A stretch of DNA of 41,099 bases from a virus. The position numbers and the translations under genes were made by a program. The notes below the pieces were generated by a model. It ran no database searches, was not told where the DNA came from, and worked only from the letters and a program-made list of their open reading frames with translations. The DNA is taken from positions 1 to 41,099 of the IMG/VR virus record IMGVR_UViG_3300001680_000219. One strand, given 5' to 3'. The stretch's first letter is position 1; each line of letters begins with the position of its first letter. This document shows positions 23,801 through 33,400 of the stretch, piece by piece.

Positions 23801-26319
23801 ACTAACATACCATTTTTATATCTCTCAAATCCTAATCCATCAGTCACCTGCATTGAAGCAGTTGATTTTTCTAATAAATTTAGTGCAGTATAATATTCTA
23901 GATTATTTAGTCTTTGATCTAAACTACGAATATCCTGCATCGTGTATCGTTTATTTTTAACATGCGATACATTAATATTTTTACTCTCATAAGTGTATGG
24001 GGGAACATACAAATTATAAAGAGTCATTTCGTTTTCTAATTCTGTAGGAAGAATTGGGGTTTCCGAAGGGAATCCCTCTTTAATATTAATAAAACCATCG
24101 TCGTCTATTGTTAATCTATCTCTACGAGGTAAATAGAATTCATAAGAAGCAGAAATATTAGATTCTGGTAATGGTAAATATGTACCAACTAAGTAATCTT
24201 CATCAGAAGTTCTGAAGTCCAATACATCTGCAATTCTATATACCTTTTTGTCGACCTCACCCTGATATGCACTAATATCTGAATAACTAATACCAGCATC
24301 TGTTTTAGAGTTTACTGTGAAATATGTTGCCGTTGAAATATTACCGAAAGTCAATGCCTTGAATGTTACTGTAAATGAACCACTTTGAACGGCATTTATA
24401 TCATCATCCCAAGTTAATGTAGCATCTTTGTATGTTGTATCTGTGTTACCGTTGTCAAAAAAGAAACTTTCGGTAACATCAGAACTATCAGGAGCAATAA
24501 TACTAATTATTTCTTCTACTGCGTGAGGTAATGTTAATACGTCATTTGACATTATAAACGAACCTGAAGTTTGGTCTAAAGAAACACTTCTCCAAATAGC
24601 ATCTGACATATACATATCTGCCATGATATGAATTGTATCGCCATTTAAACTAGTATCAACCAAACTTGACACTTGGTCTATAATTGTTATAATTGCAGAA
24701 GTGTTACCCGATAAATCAGCAGTCCATGTAGGACCAGAAGAAACTGTACCATTTTTAGGAATAATGTTTCCTGTATTTTCATTGTACAAATATAATACAC
24801 GTTCCCAATGTAAACTAGTAAAACCGGCTGGTATTGACATAACACCACCAGTCATTACTGATTCAAAATTCTTTTGTGTTGAAAAATTAACCTGACCAGA
24901 AGTAACAGATGATGTCATATCTGCCATTTCATATAACCAAGGTTTATTAACACCTTTACGCACAGCATTTCCTGTAGGAATGTATAACTTAGCATACACT
25001 CCAGGGTTTGTTTGCGATACAATGAAACGTGCTGGGGCAACTGCGTCTAAACCTTGATCATTCTCAAGGTAAATTCTAAACATAGTACCCACCATAGTAA
25101 CATGGGTAATACGTTTAGTGACTGCAATAGTATCTGGTACAGAAGTTGCTGCAGAATAATCTGAGTTTGTTACGAATATAACGTTTTCTTTGTGTAAAAC
25201 ATCAAATACGCCTTGAAAATCATCTACAGATTCTACTTCAAAGTAAGGTCCAAACTCGGGGGTGAGGTGGTCGTTTGCAACCGAACGAGTTGTTCTTGCC
25301 CTAGATGCTTCAACTTCAACTGGCATTAATAGTTCATGTTCATAACCACTAATGTATGCCTTTGACGGTTCAACCTTTACTGTATATTTAGAAGGATCTA
25401 CATTATCTTTTAATTCTAAAGGGAATGGGTTAAGAGTATAATTACCAGACTCATCGTGAGTTCTTCTGGCGATTTCATTAGAGAGGAGAGAATAATCAGT
25501 ACGTTCATACTTGGTACTAATAGCACCATCTTCTACATCCATTAACCAAACCCACTTGTTGGCCTCTGTAGAATCTACCTCTTTAGTCAACAACAGTGTA
25601 ATTCTGTATCTATCTGCACCTGGAGCATTCTGATTGTAAAAACCAGAAGCAGGGTCTAATAGACTAGCATCAGTTGTAGATGCTACAATAGTTTCTTCAA
25701 TATCAAAACCAATCCTACAAGTTGGAACATCTCCGTTATCGTCTAAGAATATAGTTTGAGCAAGAACAGGAACAAAATTATTATCTATCCAATAAATACC
25801 ATTTCCGACCTTTGCTTCTAACGCCTTTCCTACAGCAACAGAAGTTCCCGTCATAGTTGTTAGAACTGGATCAAACCATGAATTATCTATACAAGAACCA
25901 TCGCCTAACTGTCCACCATTACATACTGTATCATATGTTATAATGTCCTCTGCTTGTACGAATGTTCCAGATAATATTCTGAAATAATAAATTGGTTGGG
26001 ATTGATCACTGTGAAGTTGTTCAATGACTGCAATGGCATTAGACGTTGCACCGTAAACAACACGGTTTAACCAACTAGAATCTGCACTAGCAAGTTGCAT
26101 CCAATTTCTATGATTGACTGAAACTTCACCACCTAATACATTAGCTCCGTCTTTCCAAATATGATTGGCGCCTGATGCTACTTGATTTTGAAGAACTGAT
26201 TGAATTTGAGTTAATTCACGTGCCTGAACTGCACGTCCAGGATTAAATAGAATTTTTAGAAATCTATTATCCGCATCGTAATCGTCGTAATATGGTGATG
26301 TATTAAAATTGTAGCTCAT
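20875..26319 (-). CDS. Large baseplate/tail structural protein with DUF4815-type N-terminus
   Basis: 1814 residues. The N-terminus (YDADNRFLKILFNPGRAVQ, then RELTQIQSVLQNQVASGANH) matches the DUF4815 family of phage structural proteins. A later segment (GGVFVDSVDVYFWSKDTEG, RPMENGYPTPSPIP, FVLISDSLNYNIFISE, GSMFTSQNNTTWTAEQN) is the conserved C-terminal-half signature of large cyanophage baseplate proteins. One Cys-G-W-like module (CNGGQLGDGSCIDNSW) lies at about residues 130-146. A GGG-TTTT linker (VKRGGGTTTTTES) lies near residue 1215. It follows gp8, where T4 has genes 9 and 10, so a role in the outer baseplate wedge and in fibre attachment is likely but inferred. The Shine-Dalgarno AGGAA precedes the ATG. 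Confidence 0.75.
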   Translation of the reverse strand: MSYNFNTSPYYDDYDADNRFLKILFNPGRAVQARELTQIQSVLQNQVASGANHIWKDGANVLGGEVSVNHRNWMQLASADSSWLNRVVYGATSNAIAVIEQLHSDQSQPIYYFRILSGTFVQAEDIITYDTVCNGGQLGDGSCIDNSWFDPVLTTMTGTSVAVGKALEAKVGNGIYWIDNNFVPVLAQTIFLDDNGDVPTCRIGFDIEETIVASTTDASLLDPASGFYNQNAPGADRYRITLLLTKEVDSTEANKWVWLMDVEDGAISTKYERTDYSLLSNEIARRTHDESGNYTLNPFPLELKDNVDPSKYTVKVEPSKAYISGYEHELLMPVEVEASRARTTRSVANDHLTPEFGPYFEVESVDDFQGVFDVLHKENVIFVTNSDYSAATSVPDTIAVTKRITHVTMVGTMFRIYLENDQGLDAVAPARFIVSQTNPGVYAKLYIPTGNAVRKGVNKPWLYEMADMTSSVTSGQVNFSTQKNFESVMTGGVMSIPAGFTSLHWERVLYLYNENTGNIIPKNGTVSSGPTWTADLSGNTSAIITIIDQVSSLVDTSLNGDTIHIMADMYMSDAIWRSVSLDQTSGSFIMSNDVLTLPHAVEEIISIIAPDSSDVTESFFFDNGNTDTTYKDATLTWDDDINAVQSGSFTVTFKALTFGNISTATYFTVNSKTDAGISYSDISAYQGEVDKKVYRIADVLDFRTSDEDYLVGTYLPLPESNISASYEFYLPRRDRLTIDDDGFINIKEGFPSETPILPTELENEMTLYNLYVPPYTYESKNINVSHVKNKRYTMQDIRSLDQRLNNLEYYTALNLLEKSTASMQVTDGLGFERYKNGMLVDPFHDHGIGDITNEDYYVSIFPEAGICTTPFTMAGMDFESGVMTGMKKNNLTYTLDFNVIEGWISQSFGSQVINLNPYARKSWIGFVTISPSTDTWFEETYVPDVIVQNENNNAVTQARVDFGTQTRWNAWQTTWTGWADTGGKFDIDAAGGIESVRGVGNRGRLSGGFFGGAADINWQWENGLFAPKDHGITRQRRIWREITRTAESWSQRQQQSTNQVRTGERSWLQTNDIRTEVSDLLIDTSAIEFMRSKDISIEAHKLKPNTQMHFKFDGVVVDNYVTPNGGVQAQPVVTDAYGRLDNVVFTIPSEGLDGVRFRTGSKVLEMMDSFDTDMTTQGNAVYTSAGTLKTREKTILSTLENVTVNEALSQNQTLTGGTRTVKRGGGTTTTTESKMVTEWYDPVSESFLVTGEVGGVFVDSVDVYFWSKDTEGTPVRCEIRPMENGYPTPSPIPMASIMLYPDDVVVSGDGTANTRFQFADPIYLMNDTEYCFVLISDSLNYNIFISELGENDLATGNRISSQPYLGSMFTSQNNTTWTAEQNKDVKFKLNKCSFDTGAEGTLQLDMKGFEGTKEITSFTPSFSPMVLQGTNVAFEAIVNGDTNNIYDGLLDKEDVVLEQQVTLIGANTIAAGYQYAPISYTARYTSTNANISPVINLERMSTVVQNNVISDSASLVKNQKGIYVSKFIQLANPAADLIMWLSIQEVPNTYMKVFYDTGTVIPRYMDITPYANIITHGDFDVNDFEEQYAWVYPAGSFSPEAIITNQNSTQNNWTGVVGSVGSGSSHVSTTYIDGDDEPTNLTRMYIADMSDMKAIQQGCFVSHYDLDGVSHDVTSGGSGTDINNYTVGDIWFGTWDDDLDRHFWIKVALPDGTFGKEAVPILEITSIVAVDHEDYGSGLAVIELPPIEWREMKDSGVAITNTTVVTNMEFVEHTFKPLKKVVDEFDSFRIKIELHTTNPCYLPAIRELRVLAMT

Positions 26320-26349
26320 TGTATTCTATTCCTACACAAATAAATTGTC

Positions 26350-26372
26350 AAAAGGTGCTCCTAAAGAACACC
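26350..26372 (-). terminator. Possible rho-independent terminator after gp8
   Basis: On the minus strand GGTGTTC (26372-26366), loop TTTAG and GAGCACC (26360-26354) form a 7-pair stem with one G-T wobble, followed by TTTT. It starts 22 bases after the gp8 stop. The short T run suggests partial termination, which would lower expression of the 1814-aa gene relative to gp8. Confidence 0.5.
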
Positions 26373-26393
26373 CATTTTATCTATTGAACAGAT

Positions 26394-27407
26394 TTAGAAT
26401 TCAACTACTAGTTTCAAGTCTTCAATCTGGTCAGAAGCACGAGTAATCGCACGTCTATTTTCTAAGTAAATCAACTGTCCAGAATCGGTTTGTAAGTCTG
26501 TGTCAGCAGAGGCATATACAGAACCCTGTGCACGTGTACCACCACCAGTTAATTCCGGATTACGTAGTAAACCAATTTGACGGAAGTCGTCGTTTTCAGG
26601 GAATCCATCAGAAGTTTCTAAACGAACGTGAATTAGTCCGTGATGACACTTCGCAGTAAAGATAGAATCTACATCACCAAAGTCTGCTTGCTCTGAACCC
26701 GCAAGAACGGCAGTTCCTGTGATTACTGGCATCCAGTCGTTTGTTGTTGAGTTAATAATGTCGTTTAATTCTAATTTATATAAGAAGTTCCAAACGTAGC
26801 TGTCTGATGTTGAGATATCTTCTGCAACTAATCCTGCGACGTCGCCAGTCTTACCTGTAGGTTCTTCTGAAGCACCAGTAGGTAGCCACAAACCACCGAG
26901 AGTCGCTTCACAAGTTGCTCGTGAAACTGCAGTACCTGTGTCATAAATACCACCAACATAACATTTACCCGTCGCTGGCTCACCAACACACTGATATACA
27001 CGATATTCTGAGTTCATTACAATTGAATGATAACCCGTTTTTGATACGAAAGAACGAGCAGGTTCAGCAATACCAACAATACCGTTTGCAGTATCGCCAT
27101 CAAATGCTAATGTATCACCAACATTCCAGTCAATACGTGGAAGTACGGGAGAGATGTCGTCATTCTGGATACGTTTCGCACCCACGATATCTGCCCAGTA
27201 TTGCGGTTCATCTTCGTCTAACGGATCTGGTAATGTAAATTGACCTGAAGATTCGTCATTACCTTGAGCATCATCTGGCCATGCGTCTGAACGACCGAAT
27301 CCAAGGTATAAGTAATTATCTGTGGCTACATTACCAGTCGTTTTAAACTGATCGATGAAAACCATCAAGTTTTGTGTTCTGAATTTGCTGGTTACAATTG
27401 CACCCAT
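26394..27407 (-). CDS. gp8: Baseplate wedge subunit gp8
   Basis: A 337-residue protein, close to T4 gp8 (334). Seen: the N-terminal AIVTSKFRTQNL, matching T4 gp8 (RAIVTSKFRTEK); a YLYLGFGRSDAWPDD segment; a PRIDWNVGDT stretch; YRVYQCVGEPATGKC, followed by the Cys-G-W module ending CEATLGGLW at about residues 147-175; and the C-terminal SGQLIYLENRRAITRASDQ, matching the T4 ending (GEMIYMENRPPI). gp8 dimers form part of the baseplate wedge with gp7, gp10, gp6, gp53 and gp25. It has its own tandem late promoter pair and a good Shine-Dalgarno (AGGAGT). A possible terminator follows it. No key segment is missing. Confidence 0.95.
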   Translation of the reverse strand: MGAIVTSKFRTQNLMVFIDQFKTTGNVATDNYLYLGFGRSDAWPDDAQGNDESSGQFTLPDPLDEDEPQYWADIVGAKRIQNDDISPVLPRIDWNVGDTLAFDGDTANGIVGIAEPARSFVSKTGYHSIVMNSEYRVYQCVGEPATGKCYVGGIYDTGTAVSRATCEATLGGLWLPTGASEEPTGKTGDVAGLVAEDISTSDSYVWNFLYKLELNDIINSTTNDWMPVITGTAVLAGSEQADFGDVDSIFTAKCHHGLIHVRLETSDGFPENDDFRQIGLLRNPELTGGGTRAQGSVYASADTDLQTDSGQLIYLENRRAITRASDQIEDLKLVVEF

Positions 27408-27457
27408 GTTAGTTACTCCTAAAAGTTAATTTCTTCTGTTTAATATAAATCTAAAAC

Positions 27458-27478
27458 TATTTATAATACTTATTTATA
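27458..27478 (-). promoter_or_regulatory. Tandem T4-type late promoters before gp8
   Basis: Two exact TATAAATA octamers on the minus strand (27478-27471 and 27465-27458) separated by AGTAT, a 13-base period. They lie in the 79-base gap between the 2784-aa gene and gp8, and the leader keeps the AGGAGT Shine-Dalgarno. Confidence 0.65.
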
Positions 27479-27486
27479 ATCTTTTA

Positions 27487-30400
27487 TCAAACAATCACTG
27501 GCCATACACTAGATTCATCAACAACCGTAGTATGAATATGGTCACCAATTCCCTCACCCTCAGTAGATATCACCCACTCTCCACCAGAAGTTAATTGACC
27601 AACATATGATATTAGATTATGTCCATCAATGTTATTCGTTTGATCTACTAAATTATATACACCATTATATGAAATTTCAATTTCATGTTGATATAAATCT
27701 GAGTGAATAGTATCTCTTTGATTTGTAGTAATAACAACACCACTAAACAAGTCAATATATTCTGTAACAGATATCCAATAATCATGTTGATGGAAACCAC
27801 CAGTCAATAAGAATTTATGAATAGTTGTTCCAGTTCCTTCTATTTGATTAAACTGATTAACAGATGTTACTTGGAATTCTCCTTCTGTTCCAATAAACGG
27901 ATTATATACAATCTTATATCCATGATAATGGGCAAGTGCTCCGTTTGGAGAGTCATAAAAAAGGATTCCGATATTGGTATCTTGTGCGTTTACTAAATCA
28001 TTTGCTTGAATTGTTGTTATAGGTTCACACATTCTTCCGTTGTATGCCCCTTGGGTATCTAGAGTACAACCCTCGTATAGTAAGTGGTCGTGAGATCCTT
28101 CTCCGTCAATGTATGTAGAATCTATCCATATTACTGGAGCAAAGTTTGCTTGAAGAATATCATTAACTCTAACCTGTCTTTGTTCTACAATCTCTACAGT
28201 TGTAGTTACACTCGTAGAAGAAGATTCTGATGTGGTGATTGGATCTGATGTAACAATACCATTTGACCCATCCGAAAGATAAGTAATCACGGTTGTAGTT
28301 GTAACAACCGTCTGTGTGGTAGTAGTTTCTGTATTTACTAATTTAGAAAATACTGTCATCTCAGTTGTATCACCAACTTCAGGTGTATCTTGGTATGTTG
28401 TAACAACAGGGTTTAATAATGTTTCAGTTATATTGTACGAAATTTGTGGGTCTGAAGTTAATACTTCAGGAATAGTAACAACTCTAGTTACATAGATAGA
28501 ACCACCAGTTTGATGAACAGGATCGTCACTTTCTGGATTCCAATCAATAGTTAAGTTATGCCAATGTAATCCTTCAGATTCGTTTAATACTTCAGATACA
28601 TAAAACTTTAAAGGGTCTTGATAAATATCTTCAATACCACCTTTAAGCCAAGTTATAGAACTATCCGCATAAAATATATTATCATTGATGTTATATTTAA
28701 TTACATATTCATGGAAATGAGCACCCTCAATAGAGTCATAAACAATCACTTCCTGAACTGTCTGATTAATCAAATCCATTGCGTTTTGAATAGTTAAACC
28801 GTCTGCATAATCGATTTGATTATTCCAAGCAAATGGACCAACAACAGTTCCGTTATGGAAGTGAGGGTGAGATCCGCCTGGGAATGGATAACCTGGAGAA
28901 GCGAACTCTGGTAAATCTTCTTCTAATAATTCTTCATTAAACCCATTAATAGAAAGTAAATTTGAAATCTCAGTAGTATGAGCATGTGTTCTAGGTGTTT
29001 GAGATAAAAATTGAGCACCATCTTCAGATACCCATTGCTCAGCATCTTCTGCAATAAATATTAGTCCAATATCATCGTATGTTACCCTAATTCCGTGATA
29101 ATGATCTCCATTTGCAATTGAACTATACACCATAACTTCTTCAACGTCACCGTTAATTAAGTCTGTTACTTGTTCGTCAGATAGAGCATCTGCTTCACGT
29201 CCAATATTAACACCAAGAGTGTCTAATATCGTTCCATTAAATGAATGTAGATGACTTGGTTCGTCACCCTCGAAGTTATCCCAATCGTTAGCAAGTCCTA
29301 CAGTAACATCTGGTGCGGTAAATAATGGAGTACCATTCCAACCCAAGTTGGTAGTAATTCCATCAACCGTCAATGTATGTTCGTGATTCCTTAGTAAGTC
29401 GTCTATTAATGACCACTCTCCAGTACCTAATTCGTCTATGAATTCACCATTCTCTATTGCTAGGAATTGTTGAGTGGAAGCATTCCATAAAACTTTAATT
29501 CCGTGATAATGTAAATGGTCACCAGTATCTGCAATACTTGAATAAAGTTCAATTTCATTAACTACACCATTAGCAAGTTCTTCTGCTTGTACACGAGTTA
29601 GTGGTGTGGCAAGTCTGCCAACATTATCACCGAATGTATCTAAAACACCACTATCGAAGTAATGAATATGTGTATTTTCTCCGTACTCATTTGCTCCTAG
29701 AATACTAATAACTGGCGCAGAGGCAATATAAATATAACCGTCTTCATCTTCAACAGGTGGAGCCCATGGTGTATCTGCTCCAATATCATATGGCATCCAC
29801 TGTTCTAATTCAGTATCATAATACCAACCAGCAGAAGAACCCAATAGTGTATTTGTATCAAGTACTCCAGACCACGCAGAATTAACTAGGTGAACGTGAG
29901 ACGCAGGAACGTTTTCAGTCCATTCTGGCCAGAAAGAATCATAGTTCTCCATTTCAATATCAGAAACCTCAACTGCTTGGAAGAAATTTTCTGGATCATA
30001 TGTAACTTCATATCCATGTACGTGAGCAGTTTCTGATGAAGGAATCTGTGCAGGCGCATCAGGAATATCAATTGAATTATAAGAATCTGTTATTTTAAAG
30101 ATATCTGTATTATTCGGACCCTCACCAAACGGTGCTTGGAATGTTTGAATACCATAACGTGCAGTGTATATAATTTCACCACTCTCAGTTTCACCCATTG
30201 TTAAAATAGACTCACCACCTGTAGTTAAATCAACCGTTTCCGTAACAGGATCCCATATAGATAAAGGTGTTCTGTCGTATGACAAATCAGTACCATATTC
30301 AATAAATTCTAATGTATCGTGTCCCTCTGGGTTAGTTTGCCCAACAATGACGAATTCTTGATTAACAGAACTCCACAATACTGTAAATAAGTGAGTATAA

Positions 30401-33400
30401 AATTCAGCATGAGTTGTATCAGTCTGTAAAGCAGTAGTTGTCTGTCCAGGATTATCTTTCAAGAATTGTACTTGAGAACCCGTCAGTGAGAATGTATGAC
30501 CGTGAGTAGCTCCATTAACTGGATTAGCAAGTGCATTAAAGTGAGCAGAGTTTCCGTCGAAGTTTTCACTTAATACGTATAAATGCCCAGAATCACCATT
30601 CCAATTTGTTCCCCAATCACCGAAGATATATTTACCTTGTAATGATGCAAGAGCACCACGATATACAAAACCACCAAGAATTGAAATACCAGTACCATGT
30701 GAGTATTCGTGTACAGGACGTTTCAAACTAAGTAAGAAATCTAATGTACTTGCATGTCCTAAATCAATTGCTATTTGGTCAACGATTTCTGGATCAGTTT
30801 CGTAGTCGTGATAACCCTCAATAACTCTCCAACCGTAGTTTCCGCCTTTCTCTACAATATTAATTTCTTCAAACTTGTCTTGTCCAACATCAGCAACCCA
30901 TAATTTTCCATCTTCTGCGAACGAGAATCTCCAAGGATTTCTGAAACCCATTGCCCATATTTCAGGTCTATATGGTGCTTCTTCTGCTTGTCCTTCTTTG
31001 TAAAGTGAATTTACGAAAGGATTATCGGTAGGAATATTATAAGTTTCACAATCCACTGAGCACACTTCAACCAAAGCAATATCTGCAGCAAGTGGCACGA
31101 GTATCATATCGTGAATATAATCTGGGTAAGAAGAAAATGCGGAATAATCCCATTCATCACGGTCATATAACCAAGCAAGAACATCCTCGATATTGTTAAA
31201 ACCCTTACGGTTCATGTCCATTCTAGGTAATATAGTTCCAGCAGGATATTCTACATCCTCCATTAACCACTCGTGAATCCATTGGTTATAATCCAAACTA
31301 GGTTCGCCGGCGATCGCCTCAGCAACAGTAGAGTAAGTTCCGTCATACACATATGCCATTGCCAAAAGTAAACCACTAACGGCTAGTCCTACATCATTAC
31401 TAATAATGTTGTCTGGTCCATATGTTGCAGGGGTGTTAAGTGGAGGAACGTTTGATTCTTCTGGAGTTACATTAACTCTTAAAATATTACCTAATAAGTT
31501 TGATGGATTTTGAGCATTACCATATGGACCATGTCCACCATGACCAGTTGCCCATGAAGTATCGCCAGCAGAACCACCATCACCTAATCCAATGTATAAC
31601 ATACCATCTGGACCAAATGCTAATTCACCACCATTGTGGTTAAAATCAGGTTGAGGAACAGTCATCAAAATTCGTTCTGTTGAAATATTAGCAGTTAGTT
31701 TTCCAATATCTGCTGTGAATTCAGAAATTACAGACGATGAAAGTGGGAATCCCCAAGCACCTGTACCACCACCTTGTTCAGTCATATAGTAAACGTAGAA
31801 TTTACCATTGTTAGAATAGTCTGGGTGGAATGCTAAACCTAATACACCACGTTCGTCATAGTTCATAAATGAACCTAGACCAATATCATGTTGTAATGTT
31901 TCTAAGTCCATAAACAATGTCTGTGTACCAGTATTCTCATTCATTAAGAAAATGTAACCAGACATATCAATAATAGCAACTGTATCTGCTTGAACTGATG
32001 ATGGGAATGCTTCTATCGTAGCAATATCTGTACCAACACCTAATTTCTCTACACCGATTAAGTCGCCACTATCTCCAACACCTGGAACTTCTTGAACAAA
32101 GTTAGATGAGTATAATTCTACAAAGTCTACGTTAGGATTTAAATCTGCTGGCCATTGCTGATTGTGTTGTAATGTAATATCAGGGTTGTTTAAGAAACCA
32201 CCAACATATTCATCTGAAACTTCAAAGAATACATTTTGTGGCCATTGATTTCCTAAGAAATCCATACCACCCATAATAGTTCCATCAACAGGTAAATCTG
32301 GTCGATAGTTGAAACATAACCAAGTCACAATTGGAGTATATACAAAACCGTGTGTCATATCAACACCACGCCAATCTTGTTTGGTTTCCCAATCAGAATC
32401 GTAAGTTACTGAGTATTCGTGATAGTGACCAGATGTTATCTCGCCTCGGATATTAGTAATAGTTCCGCCTTTAGTAACACCATATTCGTCTAACTGAACT
32501 TGCCCGTCATCTAAATAACCAATGCAATCGTATAATGTTACTGATGAAATATCACCATCAATTAGTTGTCTTGCTTGTTCTCTTGTTAATGGATCCGCAG
32601 TACGACCTCTTTGATAATCAACAACTTGGTCTTTAACAAAGTAAGAAGTGTGACCTTTCATCGGTGGTAAAGACTCAAGGGTGAAATAACCCCAAGAATG
32701 TCCAACAGCATTACAAGATGCTTCTGACGATAAGCAATAACTCATCGTTCCGGCGGCCCATTCATTGTTTGAGAAAGAAGCAGCTACAACTGGGACTATA
32801 TGTTGCCATATAAATTCGTCACTAGTAGCATCTAAGGAAGTAGTGCCTTGCACCAAACCATAGTACCAAGTATCAAAATCGTTATTATCTGTATGAGTAG
32901 TGCCGTTTCTATCCATATCCCATCTTGGAGAAATAACTCCAGCAGGATATTCAACATCTTCGTTCAACCAATCATGTAATGCGGGAACATAATGCATGCC
33001 CATACCAAATGCTAACCAACCATCTAAATCGTCTTGATAAGAAATACCGTCATGGAGTAGACCGTGGTCCACTACTGCAATTGTATAAAGAGTTTCTGAA
33101 AGTGAATTTAGTAAAATCTGAGATAATACGCCTACAATAGCAGGGTTCCATGTACTACCAGAATCATAAGTTACAAGGTCTGCGTTATTTACTATATCAC
33201 CATCATGAGCAACTAATACACCATTAGTACCCTGAACCCACGTATCACTCATTCCTTCGCAAACTGTTTGTGACATATTAGACATATTAGAACACATTGG
33301 TGGCATCCAGAACATTGGATTGCCTCCATATGCAGCTATACAGTCTGTTGGATTATCATATGCAGAATTGAAACATTCTCCATATCCGTTATAGCGTGGG

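Noticed and set aside
26324-26352. TTGACA-N17-TAGAAT sigma-70-like match before the 1814-aa gene
   Set aside because: The predicted transcript would start at or inside the start codon and lose the Shine-Dalgarno; part of the -35 is also the terminator T run. Probably chance.
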